Source: a virus. Taken from it: 27,046 nt of DNA. Location of the stretch: IMG/VR virus record IMGVR_UViG_3300042398_000805, positions 1-27,046 of that record; one strand, written 5' to 3'. Position numbers and translations under genes: made by a program. Positions within the stretch are counted from its first letter, which is position 1, and each line of letters starts with the position of its first letter. The notes below the pieces were generated by a model. That model ran no database searches and was not told where the DNA came from. It was given only the letters and a program-made list of their open reading frames with translations. Of the stretch, positions 16,175 through 23,181 are shown in pieces.

Positions 16175-16548
16175 GCGGCAGGAGCTTCGACAACGGGGGC
16201 CTCGGGCGCAACAACAACCGGCTCGGGAACCGGCTCCACCCACGGCAGCGGCGGAGCGATGACCGGCGGGTTGATCTGGTTCTCGATCTGCGCGGTGACG
16301 TTCGCTTCGATGGCCGCTTGATCGACGCCGTTGCTCCAGCACCAGCCCAAGACTTGCGCTTCGGTCAGATCCTCGTACGGCGTGAACGATCCGCTGGGCG
16401 GAGCGAACGACGCGCTGCCGTAGCAGGTGCCGCTGTACTGATCCTGAGTGCCGTTGCAACGCCAGTCGGCGGTGATGACAACATCGGTGAGCGAGCCTTC
16501 GGTCGGCTTAACGAGAAGGCGTTCGATGATCCAAGAGAGGGTAATCAT
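16171..16548 (-). CDS. Small phage protein with WRCNG motif and Pro-rich tail
   Basis: 125 residues from ATG 16548, four bases after the fibre gene stop. The N-terminal 75 residues form a strand-rich domain with DVVITADWRCNG, YSGTCYGSASF and FTPYEDLTEAQVLGWCW. I recall such domains in a widespread family of short phage proteins from tail-fibre neighbourhoods (DUF7936-like, from memory). The C-terminal 40 residues are Pro/Val/Glu/Ala-rich (VEPVPEPVVVAPEAPVVEAP), a flexible linker with nothing visible after it. Cysteines at about 31, 42 and 69 could matter for folding. Function unknown; a fibre assembly or accessory role is inferred from position. Confidence 0.65.
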   Translation of the reverse strand: MITLSWIIERLLVKPTEGSLTDVVITADWRCNGTQDQYSGTCYGSASFAPPSGSFTPYEDLTEAQVLGWCWSNGVDQAAIEANVTAQIENQINPPVIAPPLPWVEPVPEPVVVAPEAPVVEAPAA

Positions 16549-16552
16549 AAAA

Positions 16553-17758
16553 TTAGGCGAGAGTGATGTTGGCGGTTCGCGTAGTTCCGTCAGTCCCTCT
16601 TACAGAGATTCGAAGATTCGTGTCACTGGTTAGATTGAAAACCATCTGACTATTTGCAGCAAGAGTCGGAGGGGTTGCTGGAACTGTTGAAATCAAATTT
16701 CCAGATGTATCAATTCTCAAACGTTCATTGCCAGAGTCACGATACACAAAAGGAACAGAGGTTGTTGTTTTGTTTGCTGATATTCCGTTTATTCCATTAT
16801 CATTGTCAACAAACAGTCCAATGCGCCTGTTATTTGTGCCATCAGAAACAACAGCGCAAACAGCAGATGATCCGGAAGTAGTGATTGATTGAACAGACGG
16901 AGTGAAAGCGGTTCCGGCTCCGTTTGGAATTGAAAATCCAGTTGTTCCACCAACCAACAACCGCCCGCTCGCATCGAGCGTCATCGCTTGGGTGAAGGTG
17001 ACGGCGGTGCCAGCGGTTCCGGAAGCAGCATTGAACCAACGATGCTCTCCAGCTTGTTGTCGATAGATAGTGGCAGCGGCGGTAGTCTTGTAGATCCACT
17101 GGCTGGATGTGTTGAAAAACGCATTCAACGCGGAGTCGAAAATGCCGGTAGTCGCGCTGAACGATCCGACATTCGATCCAAGCTCAATCGCTTTGTATGC
17201 AGTATTCCACGCACTCGGCGTAACCCCCACGCCCAGCCCCGTGGAGTTCAGGGTCATGGCGGTGCCAGCGACTCCGCCGACGTTGGACCATGTGGCAATA
17301 CCAGTTCCAGAAATCTGATGAAACTCCGAACCAGTGTTGTTGTTTACGCTAAGAGCGTATCCACCAGTTGCTGAACCTCCGCCAATGCGAAAGCCAAAAC
17401 CAGTCGCGCTGGTGTTGTTAAAGTTGCCAATGACATCACCAGCAACAGCGGTGTCGGCTTGGGTTTTGCCAGCGATTGAAAGAGTGGCAGAACCAAGAGC
17501 GGACAGCGTTCCGATCAAAACTCGATTTGCCGCGCTGTTAACATAGAACGTGTTCGTATCCACCGTCAGATCGCCGGTGATGGTGGCGGAGGCGAGGGTG
17601 GCGGTGCCGCCGGCCTGAAGGATTTGGTTGGTGGTGATCTTCTTCGTGGTGCCCGATGCAGCCATGGACGTATCCGAGATGTCCACAATCGGCAGCACGT
17701 CCGCTGCCGGATCAACCGTAGTGATGGCCGCCAAGGCCGTGATTTTCGTGTCTGCCAT
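16553..17758 (-). CDS. Tail fibre/receptor-binding-like protein, 401 aa
   Basis: 401 residues from ATG 17758, three bases after the upstream stop. The N terminus MADTKITALAAITTVDPAAD followed by VLPIVDISDTSM is a typical anchor of phage fibre or appendage proteins. The shaft contains Gly/Ser/Thr/Asn-rich beta repeats, including LNSTGLGVGVTPSAWNTAYK (about 170-190) and LDASGRLLVGGTTG (about 255-270), widespread in fibres that end in trimerisation or chaperone domains. The end (RISVRGTDGTTRTANITLA) is a short beta segment without a peptidase S74 chaperone. The part encoded by about 16,660-16,960 is AT-richer than its surroundings, suggesting exchange of the host-contact region. Confidence 0.75.
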   Translation of the reverse strand: MADTKITALAAITTVDPAADVLPIVDISDTSMAASGTTKKITTNQILQAGGTATLASATITGDLTVDTNTFYVNSAANRVLIGTLSALGSATLSIAGKTQADTAVAGDVIGNFNNTSATGFGFRIGGGSATGGYALSVNNNTGSEFHQISGTGIATWSNVGGVAGTAMTLNSTGLGVGVTPSAWNTAYKAIELGSNVGSFSATTGIFDSALNAFFNTSSQWIYKTTAAATIYRQQAGEHRWFNAASGTAGTAVTFTQAMTLDASGRLLVGGTTGFSIPNGAGTAFTPSVQSITTSGSSAVCAVVSDGTNNRRIGLFVDNDNGINGISANKTTTSVPFVYRDSGNERLRIDTSGNLISTVPATPPTLAANSQMVFNLTSDTNLRISVRGTDGTTRTANITLA

Positions 17759-17761
17759 AAG

Positions 17762-17998
17762 TTAGTTTGCTTGGATGATGAGTTTGCCTGTGTCCTCTTG
17801 GAGCAGGAAGTCCCCGTTCTCCAAGTCTAAAGAGTCGAAGGTGCCGAAGGTGATGACGATCTTGTCGCCATCCTCAAGGAAGACAAAGAAGTCGTCCTCC
17901 TGGAGCAGGTCGCGCCGGATGATAGGCAGGTCAGCGCCGCCGCCAGCCCCACCAAGGGCTTGCTGCACGCCGAGTCCTAGGCCTAGTCCGAGACGCAT
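17762..17998 (-). CDS. Small acidic protein with LLQED repeats
   Basis: 78 residues from ATG 17998, one base after the upstream stop. The N-terminal 22 residues are Gly/Leu-rich (MRLGLGLGLGVQQALGGAGG). The rest is acidic and strand-like, with LLQEDDFFVFLEDGD and later FLLQEDTGKLIIQ, so the motif (L)LQED occurs twice about 30 residues apart. Short repeats of this sort appear in phage tail-associated proteins as stacked beta turns. No family is recognised. Position between capsid-related genes and a fibre gene suggests a small structural or fibre-linker protein. Confidence 0.6.
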   Translation of the reverse strand: MRLGLGLGLGVQQALGGAGGGADLPIIRRDLLQEDDFFVFLEDGDKIVITFGTFDSLDLENGDFLLQEDTGKLIIQAN

Positions 17999-17999
17999 T

Positions 18000-18254
18000 T
18001 TAGACCCACTTGCGGTTGTAGGCGATGATCGCCCCGGAGGATACAGCCACCGAGGTGAAGACGCCCGAGATCGAGTCGCCGGCCTGAATCGTCACGCCGG
18101 AGGGGAAGTTGGTGATGTTGGAAGTGACGGCACCGAGGATGGACGTGGCGACGGCATGGATCTCCATGTAGTTGCCGGTCACAGTGCCCGCGGAGGCGTC
18201 GATGTACCGGCCACCGAATTCGCCGGCCAGTTGGCGGTTTGATCCGACATTCAT
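18000..18254 (-). CDS. Small beta-rich structural protein
   Basis: 84 residues from ATG 18254, in ATGA overlap with the upstream gene (18251-18254). After a short basic start (MNVGSNRQLAGEFGG) the protein is made of alternating Ser/Thr/Val/Ile strands: TVTGNYMEIHAVATSILGAV, FPSGVTIQAGDSISGVFTSV, then AIIAYNRKW. This resembles small beta-barrel or decoration-type phage proteins, but no specific family is recognised. It sits in the short block of small genes downstream of the capsid terminator, so a head completion or decoration role is possible. Confidence 0.6.
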   Translation of the reverse strand: MNVGSNRQLAGEFGGRYIDASAGTVTGNYMEIHAVATSILGAVTSNITNFPSGVTIQAGDSISGVFTSVAVSSGAIIAYNRKWV

Positions 18255-18634
18255 AGGGTGAACTTCTGACTACTGCGTTTTGTGCCACCGCTCCATCCAA
18301 CCTGCAAGCGTGTAGCCCCGCAGCGCACTCGCACCTCGGGGTTATCCCGCTCAACCTCTTTCAAAAATTGGGAATCCTTCCAGCAGTCGTACCCATACTT
18401 AGTGCCCCAGGCATGGTAGAGAGTGGGGTCGATCCGCATCCGCAGGCGACCGATGCCGTCGATGGCGCGGACCTCGCGCTGCGAGTCCTGGGCGATGCGC
18501 TTCTGATCAATGCCGGCCTTGACCCAGTCCTTCTGGATGCCGGATTGGAACTCCTTGATAACGGCGCGGCGCAGTTCGCCGGGCATATCGTCGAGAGCGT
18601 TGGCGATGACGGAGGATGCGGAATTGTGGGCCAT
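18251..18634 (-). CDS. Unknown protein downstream of the capsid gene, 127 aa
   Basis: 127 residues from ATG 18634, the first gene after the capsid terminator. No ribosome site is visible because the T-tract (pyrimidine-rich) runs up to the start. The N-terminal 60 residues are helical and charged (LRRAVIKEFQSGIQKDWVKA). The middle (RLRMRIDPTLYHAWGTKYGYD) and end (VRVRCGATRLQVGWSGGTKR) are strand-like and basic. No known motif. Position after the major capsid gene fits a head completion or minor head protein, but this is only context. Confidence 0.65.
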   Translation of the reverse strand: MAHNSASSVIANALDDMPGELRRAVIKEFQSGIQKDWVKAGIDQKRIAQDSQREVRAIDGIGRLRMRIDPTLYHAWGTKYGYDCWKDSQFLKEVERDNPEVRVRCGATRLQVGWSGGTKRSSQKFTL

Positions 18635-18675
18635 GAGAAAAGGAAAGAGGGGGAGGCCCGGGATGGACCTCCCCC
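18635..18675 (-). terminator. Rho-independent terminator behind the major capsid gene
   Basis: On the minus strand, 14 bases after the capsid stop, GGGGGAGG (18675-18668) pairs with CCTCCCCC (18656-18649), with further GG/CC pairing in the loop. It is followed by TCTTTCCTTTTCTC up to the next start codon. A very GC-rich stem plus T-rich tail is the classical intrinsic terminator. It would reduce transcription of downstream genes relative to capsid protein, as in many phages. Confidence 0.8.
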
Positions 18676-18688
18676 GTTGAAACTAAGA

Positions 18689-19750
18689 CTAGCTCGCGCC
18701 GTTGAACATGCCAAAGCCGCTCGGGTTCTTCACCACGAGACCGGCAATGGCCTCGACGAGGCGGGCAGGGCCGCCGCCGGCGTCGGGCAGATCCTTGACC
18801 TGCGGCAGCTTGGCGTAGCGGACCTCGACCATGTCCATCGGGATCACGTAGCCCTTGAAGGCCTGGGCGGACAGCGAGGTGCTGTTCTTGCCACCGACAA
18901 AGGTCGACGGGTGCAGGATCAAGCGACCAAAGTCGCCCTCGAAGATGTCGATGGACGCCTTGAAAGTGTCGGCCGACAGGTCTTGATTGAAGGTGCGGAC
19001 GCTGGTGGCGGCAATGCTGTTGGCATTGGCAACCTGAATGGCACCCGAGGCCGTGAGGTTGGTGAACGCACGCTTCAGCGTGGTGCCCAGGATACAGTCG
19101 TAGTCGCGGAAGGTGCCGGTGGCGCTGTAGATAGCGGTCAGCACGTTCTGGGCAGTCGCCTCGGTGAACGAAGCAGAGGCCGTGGTGTCGACAGCGCCGG
19201 AGGCAGGCAAGAAGGGCGAACCCGAAGCGCACGCGCCGATGTTGGAAGCGTTGGTGCTGGTCAACCAGTTGCCGAGGGAGCCGGTCAGGTAGGCATTGGT
19301 CGAACCGTTGTCGGCCTGGGCGGCCTGGTTGGTGCACATGAAGGTCGACTCCATGTCGCGCTTGATCTCAACAAGCTTCTTGGCAATGCCGTTGGCAAGC
19401 TCGTCGGTCACACCGGCAACGTCCTGAGTTTCGGCGATGAAACCGATGCGCAGGTCGCGGCGGAAGGCCTGGCCGTAGTTGTTCAGACGGGTCCGGTTGA
19501 CCACCGGGTTGGAGGCACTGGCAACGGTCACATCAGTACCGTCGACAACGCCGGCAAGCACGGGAGCACCGTAATTGTCGACCTGCCAACTGAACTGCAT
19601 ATTGCCGATGTCACGGCCCTTCGGGGCCATGGACACGAACGGGGTCGACTTGGCGTCGACGATGGCGATGTAGTCCGCCAGATCTTCACGGGCGGACGAG
19701 GTGGAAGCGAGCGGCACAGAGCCGCCCTGGTTGGGCTGAAGTAGGGGCAT
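18689..19750 (-). CDS. Major capsid protein (DUF5309/SU10-like)
   Basis: 353 residues from ATG 19750, three bases after the scaffold stop. The N-terminal part (REDLADYIAIVDAKSTPFVS followed by MAPKGRDIGNMQFSWQVDNY) matches the pattern of the HK97-fold capsid family known as DUF5309 (phage SU10 major capsid). The middle contains NRTRLNNYGQAFRRDLRIGF and an E-loop/P-domain-like helical stretch (GIAKKLVEIKRDMESTFM). The C-terminal third holds FEGDFGRLILHPSTFVG and VIPMDMVEVRYAKLP. Length and order (scaffold immediately upstream, terminator immediately downstream) fit. Forms the icosahedral shell. Family naming is from memory of the pattern. Confidence 0.88.
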   Translation of the reverse strand: MPLLQPNQGGSVPLASTSSAREDLADYIAIVDAKSTPFVSMAPKGRDIGNMQFSWQVDNYGAPVLAGVVDGTDVTVASASNPVVNRTRLNNYGQAFRRDLRIGFIAETQDVAGVTDELANGIAKKLVEIKRDMESTFMCTNQAAQADNGSTNAYLTGSLGNWLTSTNASNIGACASGSPFLPASGAVDTTASASFTEATAQNVLTAIYSATGTFRDYDCILGTTLKRAFTNLTASGAIQVANANSIAATSVRTFNQDLSADTFKASIDIFEGDFGRLILHPSTFVGGKNSTSLSAQAFKGYVIPMDMVEVRYAKLPQVKDLPDAGGGPARLVEAIAGLVVKNPSGFGMFNGAS

Positions 19751-19753
19751 GGT

Positions 19754-20764
19754 TTAGAGCATCCTTTTGAGTACTTGGGCTAATTCGGTGGTCGTCCCGG
19801 ACTTTCGGAACTGCGACTTGGCGTTATCCAGGCCGACCTTGGCCGCATCCTTCTTTGCAGGGATTGCGGTGGGTCGACCGGGCTGACTGGGTGCCTTGGC
19901 CAGTGGGCGGGTGGCAGATGGCTTGCCCTTGGCGGACTCCTTCTCCAGGCGCAGCTTGCGCCCGGCAATGAAGTCACCGACCAACACCTGGTACTCCGGC
20001 AGTGAGGCAATCTGCGGCAGTTGCCGTAGGACGGCCTGCGCCTCGGTGTACTCGGTAGCTGAACGGTCTTTCCACCATGGGTAGAGCGTCTCGGCGATGG
20101 GCTTGATCTGCTGGTAGTTCTGCAGGAAGCGGGCGCGGGTCGGTATGTGCAGGTCGATGGCGTCTTCTACACGCCGCTTGATCTGCTTCACGTCCTCCGC
20201 GCTGTACTCCTTGCCCTCTACTTCGCAGCCGTCGATGTTGTCCTCGCACCACCGTTTCAGATTCCGGGCCTTGCTCCACTCATCGTTGAGCTTCGACACT
20301 TCCCAGACATCGGCAAACGGGTCTGCAGCGGACTGCACCGCGGTCGGCCTGTCGTTGGTCTGCTCCAGCTTGGTCTTGGCGTCGTTGAGCTCCCGCTCGA
20401 GCGCCTCGGCCTTCTCCAGCGCCTCTTTCTTCTGGCGCGTGAGCTTGTCGATGCGTTTACGGTAGCCCAGCGATTCCTCGTCGCTGTTCTCTTCGGTCTC
20501 GGAAAGAACCTCCTGCTCAGGCGACTCGGCCTGGGCGTCCGTTTGTTCTGCGGTCGGCTCCGCATCCTCGGCCTGATCGTCCACGGAAGTGGCTTCCGGC
20601 TCCGGCACTTGTCGCTCGACGGCTGATGCCTTCTCTTCCTCCCCGCTGAATCGTGTCTTCAGTAGCTTCGCCAACGCCGATTCGTCGAACTGCATCGGGT
20701 TGATTTGGGGCTGTGCCGTGTTTTGGGCAGGTTTCGCTTCCTGTGTATTCGTCGGGATGTCCAT
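19754..20764 (-). CDS. Capsid scaffolding protein
   Basis: 336 residues from ATG 20764. Acidic and low complexity in residues 40-98 (Glu/Asp/Ala/Gln-rich), with a coiled coil at about 101-137 (YRKRIDKLTRQKKEALEKAE...). A helical middle (about 155-275) follows and then a basic Lys/Pro/Ala-rich C terminus (about 276-315) suited to binding the inner capsid surface. The end is LAQVLKRML. Scaffolding proteins commonly have this acidic-coiled-coil-basic tail layout and lie directly before the major capsid gene, as here. It would guide procapsid assembly and leave before or during packaging. No protease domain is visible. Confidence 0.82.
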   Translation of the reverse strand: MDIPTNTQEAKPAQNTAQPQINPMQFDESALAKLLKTRFSGEEEKASAVERQVPEPEATSVDDQAEDAEPTAEQTDAQAESPEQEVLSETEENSDEESLGYRKRIDKLTRQKKEALEKAEALERELNDAKTKLEQTNDRPTAVQSAADPFADVWEVSKLNDEWSKARNLKRWCEDNIDGCEVEGKEYSAEDVKQIKRRVEDAIDLHIPTRARFLQNYQQIKPIAETLYPWWKDRSATEYTEAQAVLRQLPQIASLPEYQVLVGDFIAGRKLRLEKESAKGKPSATRPLAKAPSQPGRPTAIPAKKDAAKVGLDNAKSQFRKSGTTTELAQVLKRML

Positions 20765-20843
20765 GCTTTTAGACCCTGCAAGCCGGGTATGCTGCGCCAG
20801 GGTTGTTTAAGGCCAACCAAGAAGCCGTTGTTTGAGTGAGAGC

Positions 20844-21086
20844 CTAGAATTGACCGGAAGTCAATCCCCTCCCATTTCTTAACGCACTGATTTGTGCGAT
20901 GAGATCCTTGATCGCGGCTGCCCGGCCTGAGTTGTAGGCACGGTCCTCCGCGGAAAGTGATGGGAGGAGGGCGTTGAGCACCTCGTCCCGCAGCGTGTCG
21001 TCGATGAGTTGGCCCATGGCCTTGAGCACCGGGTGCTCCTCGGATACGGAAAGAGCCTCCGAGAGTTGTTCGTCGGTCAGTTTCAT
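20844..21086 (-). CDS. Small helical protein between portal and scaffold, 80 aa
   Basis: 80 residues from ATG 21086, in ATGA overlap with the portal stop (21083-21086). A clear GGAG ribosome site precedes the start within the portal gene. The protein is helical: MKLTDEQLSEALSVSEEHPV, then KAMGQLIDDTLRDEVLNALL, then DRAYNSGRAAAIKDLIAQIS. The last part (YNSGRAAAIKDLIAQI) resembles a short segment common in small phage head-region proteins of unknown role. Position suggests a portal or scaffold partner. No catalytic motif. Confidence 0.75.
   Translation of the reverse strand: MKLTDEQLSEALSVSEEHPVLKAMGQLIDDTLRDEVLNALLPSLSAEDRAYNSGRAAAIKDLIAQISALRNGRGLTSGQF
20849..20865 (-). other. Short perfect hairpin at the end of the 80-aa gene
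   Basis: ATTGAC-TTCCG-GTCAAT (minus strand) is a six-base-pair stem with a five-base loop covering the last codons of the 80-residue gene, about 80 bases before the scaffold start. No T-tract follows. The 79-base gap to the scaffold gene shows no convincing promoter. It may be an RNA hairpin affecting message processing or simply chance. Confidence 0.3.
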
Positions 21087-23170
21087 TGGACTCCAAGTCG
21101 GCCGGTGATGGCGTTCTGCTGCTGTTGGACGCTGAACTGCAGGTTCTCAATGTACTTCTGCAGGTTGGCCTGAAAGAGCGGGTCCTGCTGGAGCTGGGCC
21201 TGATATTTCGGGTTGGATTGCAGGACCTGTTGGCTGAATTGCAGGCGCATGGGTGCGGTGGGGTCGTTCTCCCGGAGCTGGGGAGGATTACCGAGCGACA
21301 TGAGCGCGATCTCGTCGTTGGTCTCGTTGAACATCTTCTGCGCGGCCGGTCCCTGCTGCATGACCAGCTCGCTGGCGAGGTTGGGGTCGATGGCCCGGAG
21401 GGCGACACTGATGAGCTTGGCGCGGTCGATGACGCCGGCGGTGTCGAGGGGCAGGACGAGGGTGCTGATAGCCTTGAGCTTCTCGGTCACGAGGTCGGTG
21501 GACAGCTCGCGGATGTCGAATTTGAGCATCACGTCGAAGTCCTGAATGTCGGGAGGCAGCGGGGTGGCCGAGGCCGTGATGCGCTGGATCTCGGCGGGGC
21601 CGACGTACTGGAGCGTGAGGGATAGGACCTGGCGGAAGGCCTCGGTCCAGCCGTGTAGCCAGTTGTTGATCAGGCGCTGCTGGCGCATCTGGGTGATGAC
21701 CGGGGGGACCTTCTCGGTCGGGCGGCCGAAGTAGCGGTCGGTCTGGGCCTCGATGGCCGCGATCAGTTGGAAGGCAACACCGGGCTCGCGGGCGGGCGGT
21801 GCCAGGAATCCGATCTCGCCGCGGCGCAGCACCGGGATCTGGATGGCGGGACCGATCTTTAGGTTGCCGCCGCGGGTTTTGGGGACCTCGATGGGCGGGA
21901 GCGTGGCGAGGGACGTGTAGTCGAAGATGGAGTCGCGCTGGGCCTTGACCTCGTGCTGCCAGGTGGAACAGACCTCGGGCACGCCGCGGCTCTCGGTGAT
22001 CTGGCGGTGGATGAGCTCGGAGCGCCAGATAACGAATGGATACTGGCCGTGCGTGTAGTCCAGTAGGTCGAAGTAGCCCCACTTGTCGCCGACCTGGGGG
22101 CTGAAAACGGTGTAGAACACGCCCGGGATACCATCGGAGTCGATTGACTTTTGGTAGGCGTAGACCACTTCGATCAGGTTTTCGCGGTCGAGGATGGAGT
22201 TTTCGGCAAGGCCGACGGCTGCGTAGGTGTAGGCGGAGTAGTCCGAGAAACGGCCCATCGTGTTGATGGCTTCTTGAGCCCACTCGGCGTCCCAGTCCTC
22301 GGTCTCGACCTTGTTCAGGAGTTGGGCCTCGGTCATGTAGTAGCGGCGGAAGACAACCCGGGCGGACTGGATGTCGGTGGTCTCGGGCGGGAAGACCAGC
22401 TCGTCGTAGGGTGCCAGGGCAGCGACCATGGGCTTATTGCTGACCATGGTGGGGACGGGGAAGTCGCACTCGCCCTCGGTGCGCAGGTCGCGGATAGCCT
22501 TGAGGGCTCGGCGCTTGCGCAGGTTTGGGAAGGCAGCGAGCAGGAGCTCTGCGGATTGGTCGTCGGCCTCGGGGTTGGCGATGAGATTGGGCAGGTCGGC
22601 CAGGATGGAGCCCTCGGGCGACTGGGCTGCCAAGGCCATGATCTGGTCCATGGTCAGGTACTGCTCCTTCTGACCCATCTCCTGCTGCCAGGTGACATGG
22701 ACGCCGGCCCAGCCGTAGGTCCACAGGTACTGCGAGAGTAGCTCGACCTCGCGGGTGAGGTCGTTGTACATCCGGGAGTTGACCGTCCAGTCCATCAGGT
22801 TGTGCGCAGTGACCGCCTGGTCGAGCTGGCTGATGTTGGTGGGCGACACGCGGAGCATCGAGCGCCAGAAGGAGGTGGAACAGAGGTCGACGAGGCCGTT
22901 GATAACCTCGTCGGCCAGCGGGATGCGCGTGTCGGAGGCACCGTCCCAGGGGAAGGCCGGCTTGTTGCGGTTGGCATCGTTGTTCTTCTTGCCGTCGTCG
23001 GTCTGCCCAGGCCAGCGGCAGTAGCGCACGTTCTCGGCATTCTCGACCCGGGCGAAGACGCCGTAGTCGGTGGCCGAGCGCCGCAGCTCCTCGGTCAATG
23101 CCGGTACATTGGGCTCGTCGCCGACCCGTGCCATCACGTCGGTTGCTTGCTTGTAGGAATCTCCTTGCAT
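21083..23170 (-). CDS. Portal protein
   Basis: 695 residues from ATG 23170, 12 bases after the terminase stop. A longer TTG reading to 23206 would add only residues read from the terminase C terminus. Early pattern GVFARVENAENVRYCRWPGQ, then FPWDGASDTRIPLADEVING and STSFWRSMLRVSP, is characteristic of portals of many environmental phages with separate terminase and portal genes. The centre has AYQKSIDSDGIPGVFYTVFS and PFVIWRSELIHRQITESRGV. The last about 60 residues are Gln-rich helical (QAQLQQDPLFQANLQKYIEN), consistent with a barrel-like C terminus. The dodecameric portal sits at one capsid vertex, docks the terminase and later the tail adaptor. Confidence 0.85.
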   Translation of the reverse strand: MQGDSYKQATDVMARVGDEPNVPALTEELRRSATDYGVFARVENAENVRYCRWPGQTDDGKKNNDANRNKPAFPWDGASDTRIPLADEVINGLVDLCSTSFWRSMLRVSPTNISQLDQAVTAHNLMDWTVNSRMYNDLTREVELLSQYLWTYGWAGVHVTWQQEMGQKEQYLTMDQIMALAAQSPEGSILADLPNLIANPEADDQSAELLLAAFPNLRKRRALKAIRDLRTEGECDFPVPTMVSNKPMVAALAPYDELVFPPETTDIQSARVVFRRYYMTEAQLLNKVETEDWDAEWAQEAINTMGRFSDYSAYTYAAVGLAENSILDRENLIEVVYAYQKSIDSDGIPGVFYTVFSPQVGDKWGYFDLLDYTHGQYPFVIWRSELIHRQITESRGVPEVCSTWQHEVKAQRDSIFDYTSLATLPPIEVPKTRGGNLKIGPAIQIPVLRRGEIGFLAPPAREPGVAFQLIAAIEAQTDRYFGRPTEKVPPVITQMRQQRLINNWLHGWTEAFRQVLSLTLQYVGPAEIQRITASATPLPPDIQDFDVMLKFDIRELSTDLVTEKLKAISTLVLPLDTAGVIDRAKLISVALRAIDPNLASELVMQQGPAAQKMFNETNDEIALMSLGNPPQLRENDPTAPMRLQFSQQVLQSNPKYQAQLQQDPLFQANLQKYIENLQFSVQQQQNAITGRLGVQ

Positions 23171-23181
23171 AGTGAAATGGT

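Noticed and set aside
16019-16459. 146-codon reading of the 51-residue gene
   Set aside because: The upstream extension lies inside the preceding gene and is Arg/Gln/Ser-rich shadow sequence; the ATG at 16,174 gives an ATGA overlap.
18368-19744. 458-codon open frame on the plus strand antisense to the capsid gene
   Set aside because: It mirrors the codon pattern of the capsid and neighbouring genes, has low-complexity Gly/Val/Asp composition and no recognisable domain; long antisense frames are common in GC-rich genes.
21288-22283. 331-codon minus-strand frame inside the portal gene
   Set aside because: Arg/Pro/His-rich shadow in another frame with no ribosome site and no resemblance to known phage proteins, in contrast with the nested gene at 3,130-3,300.
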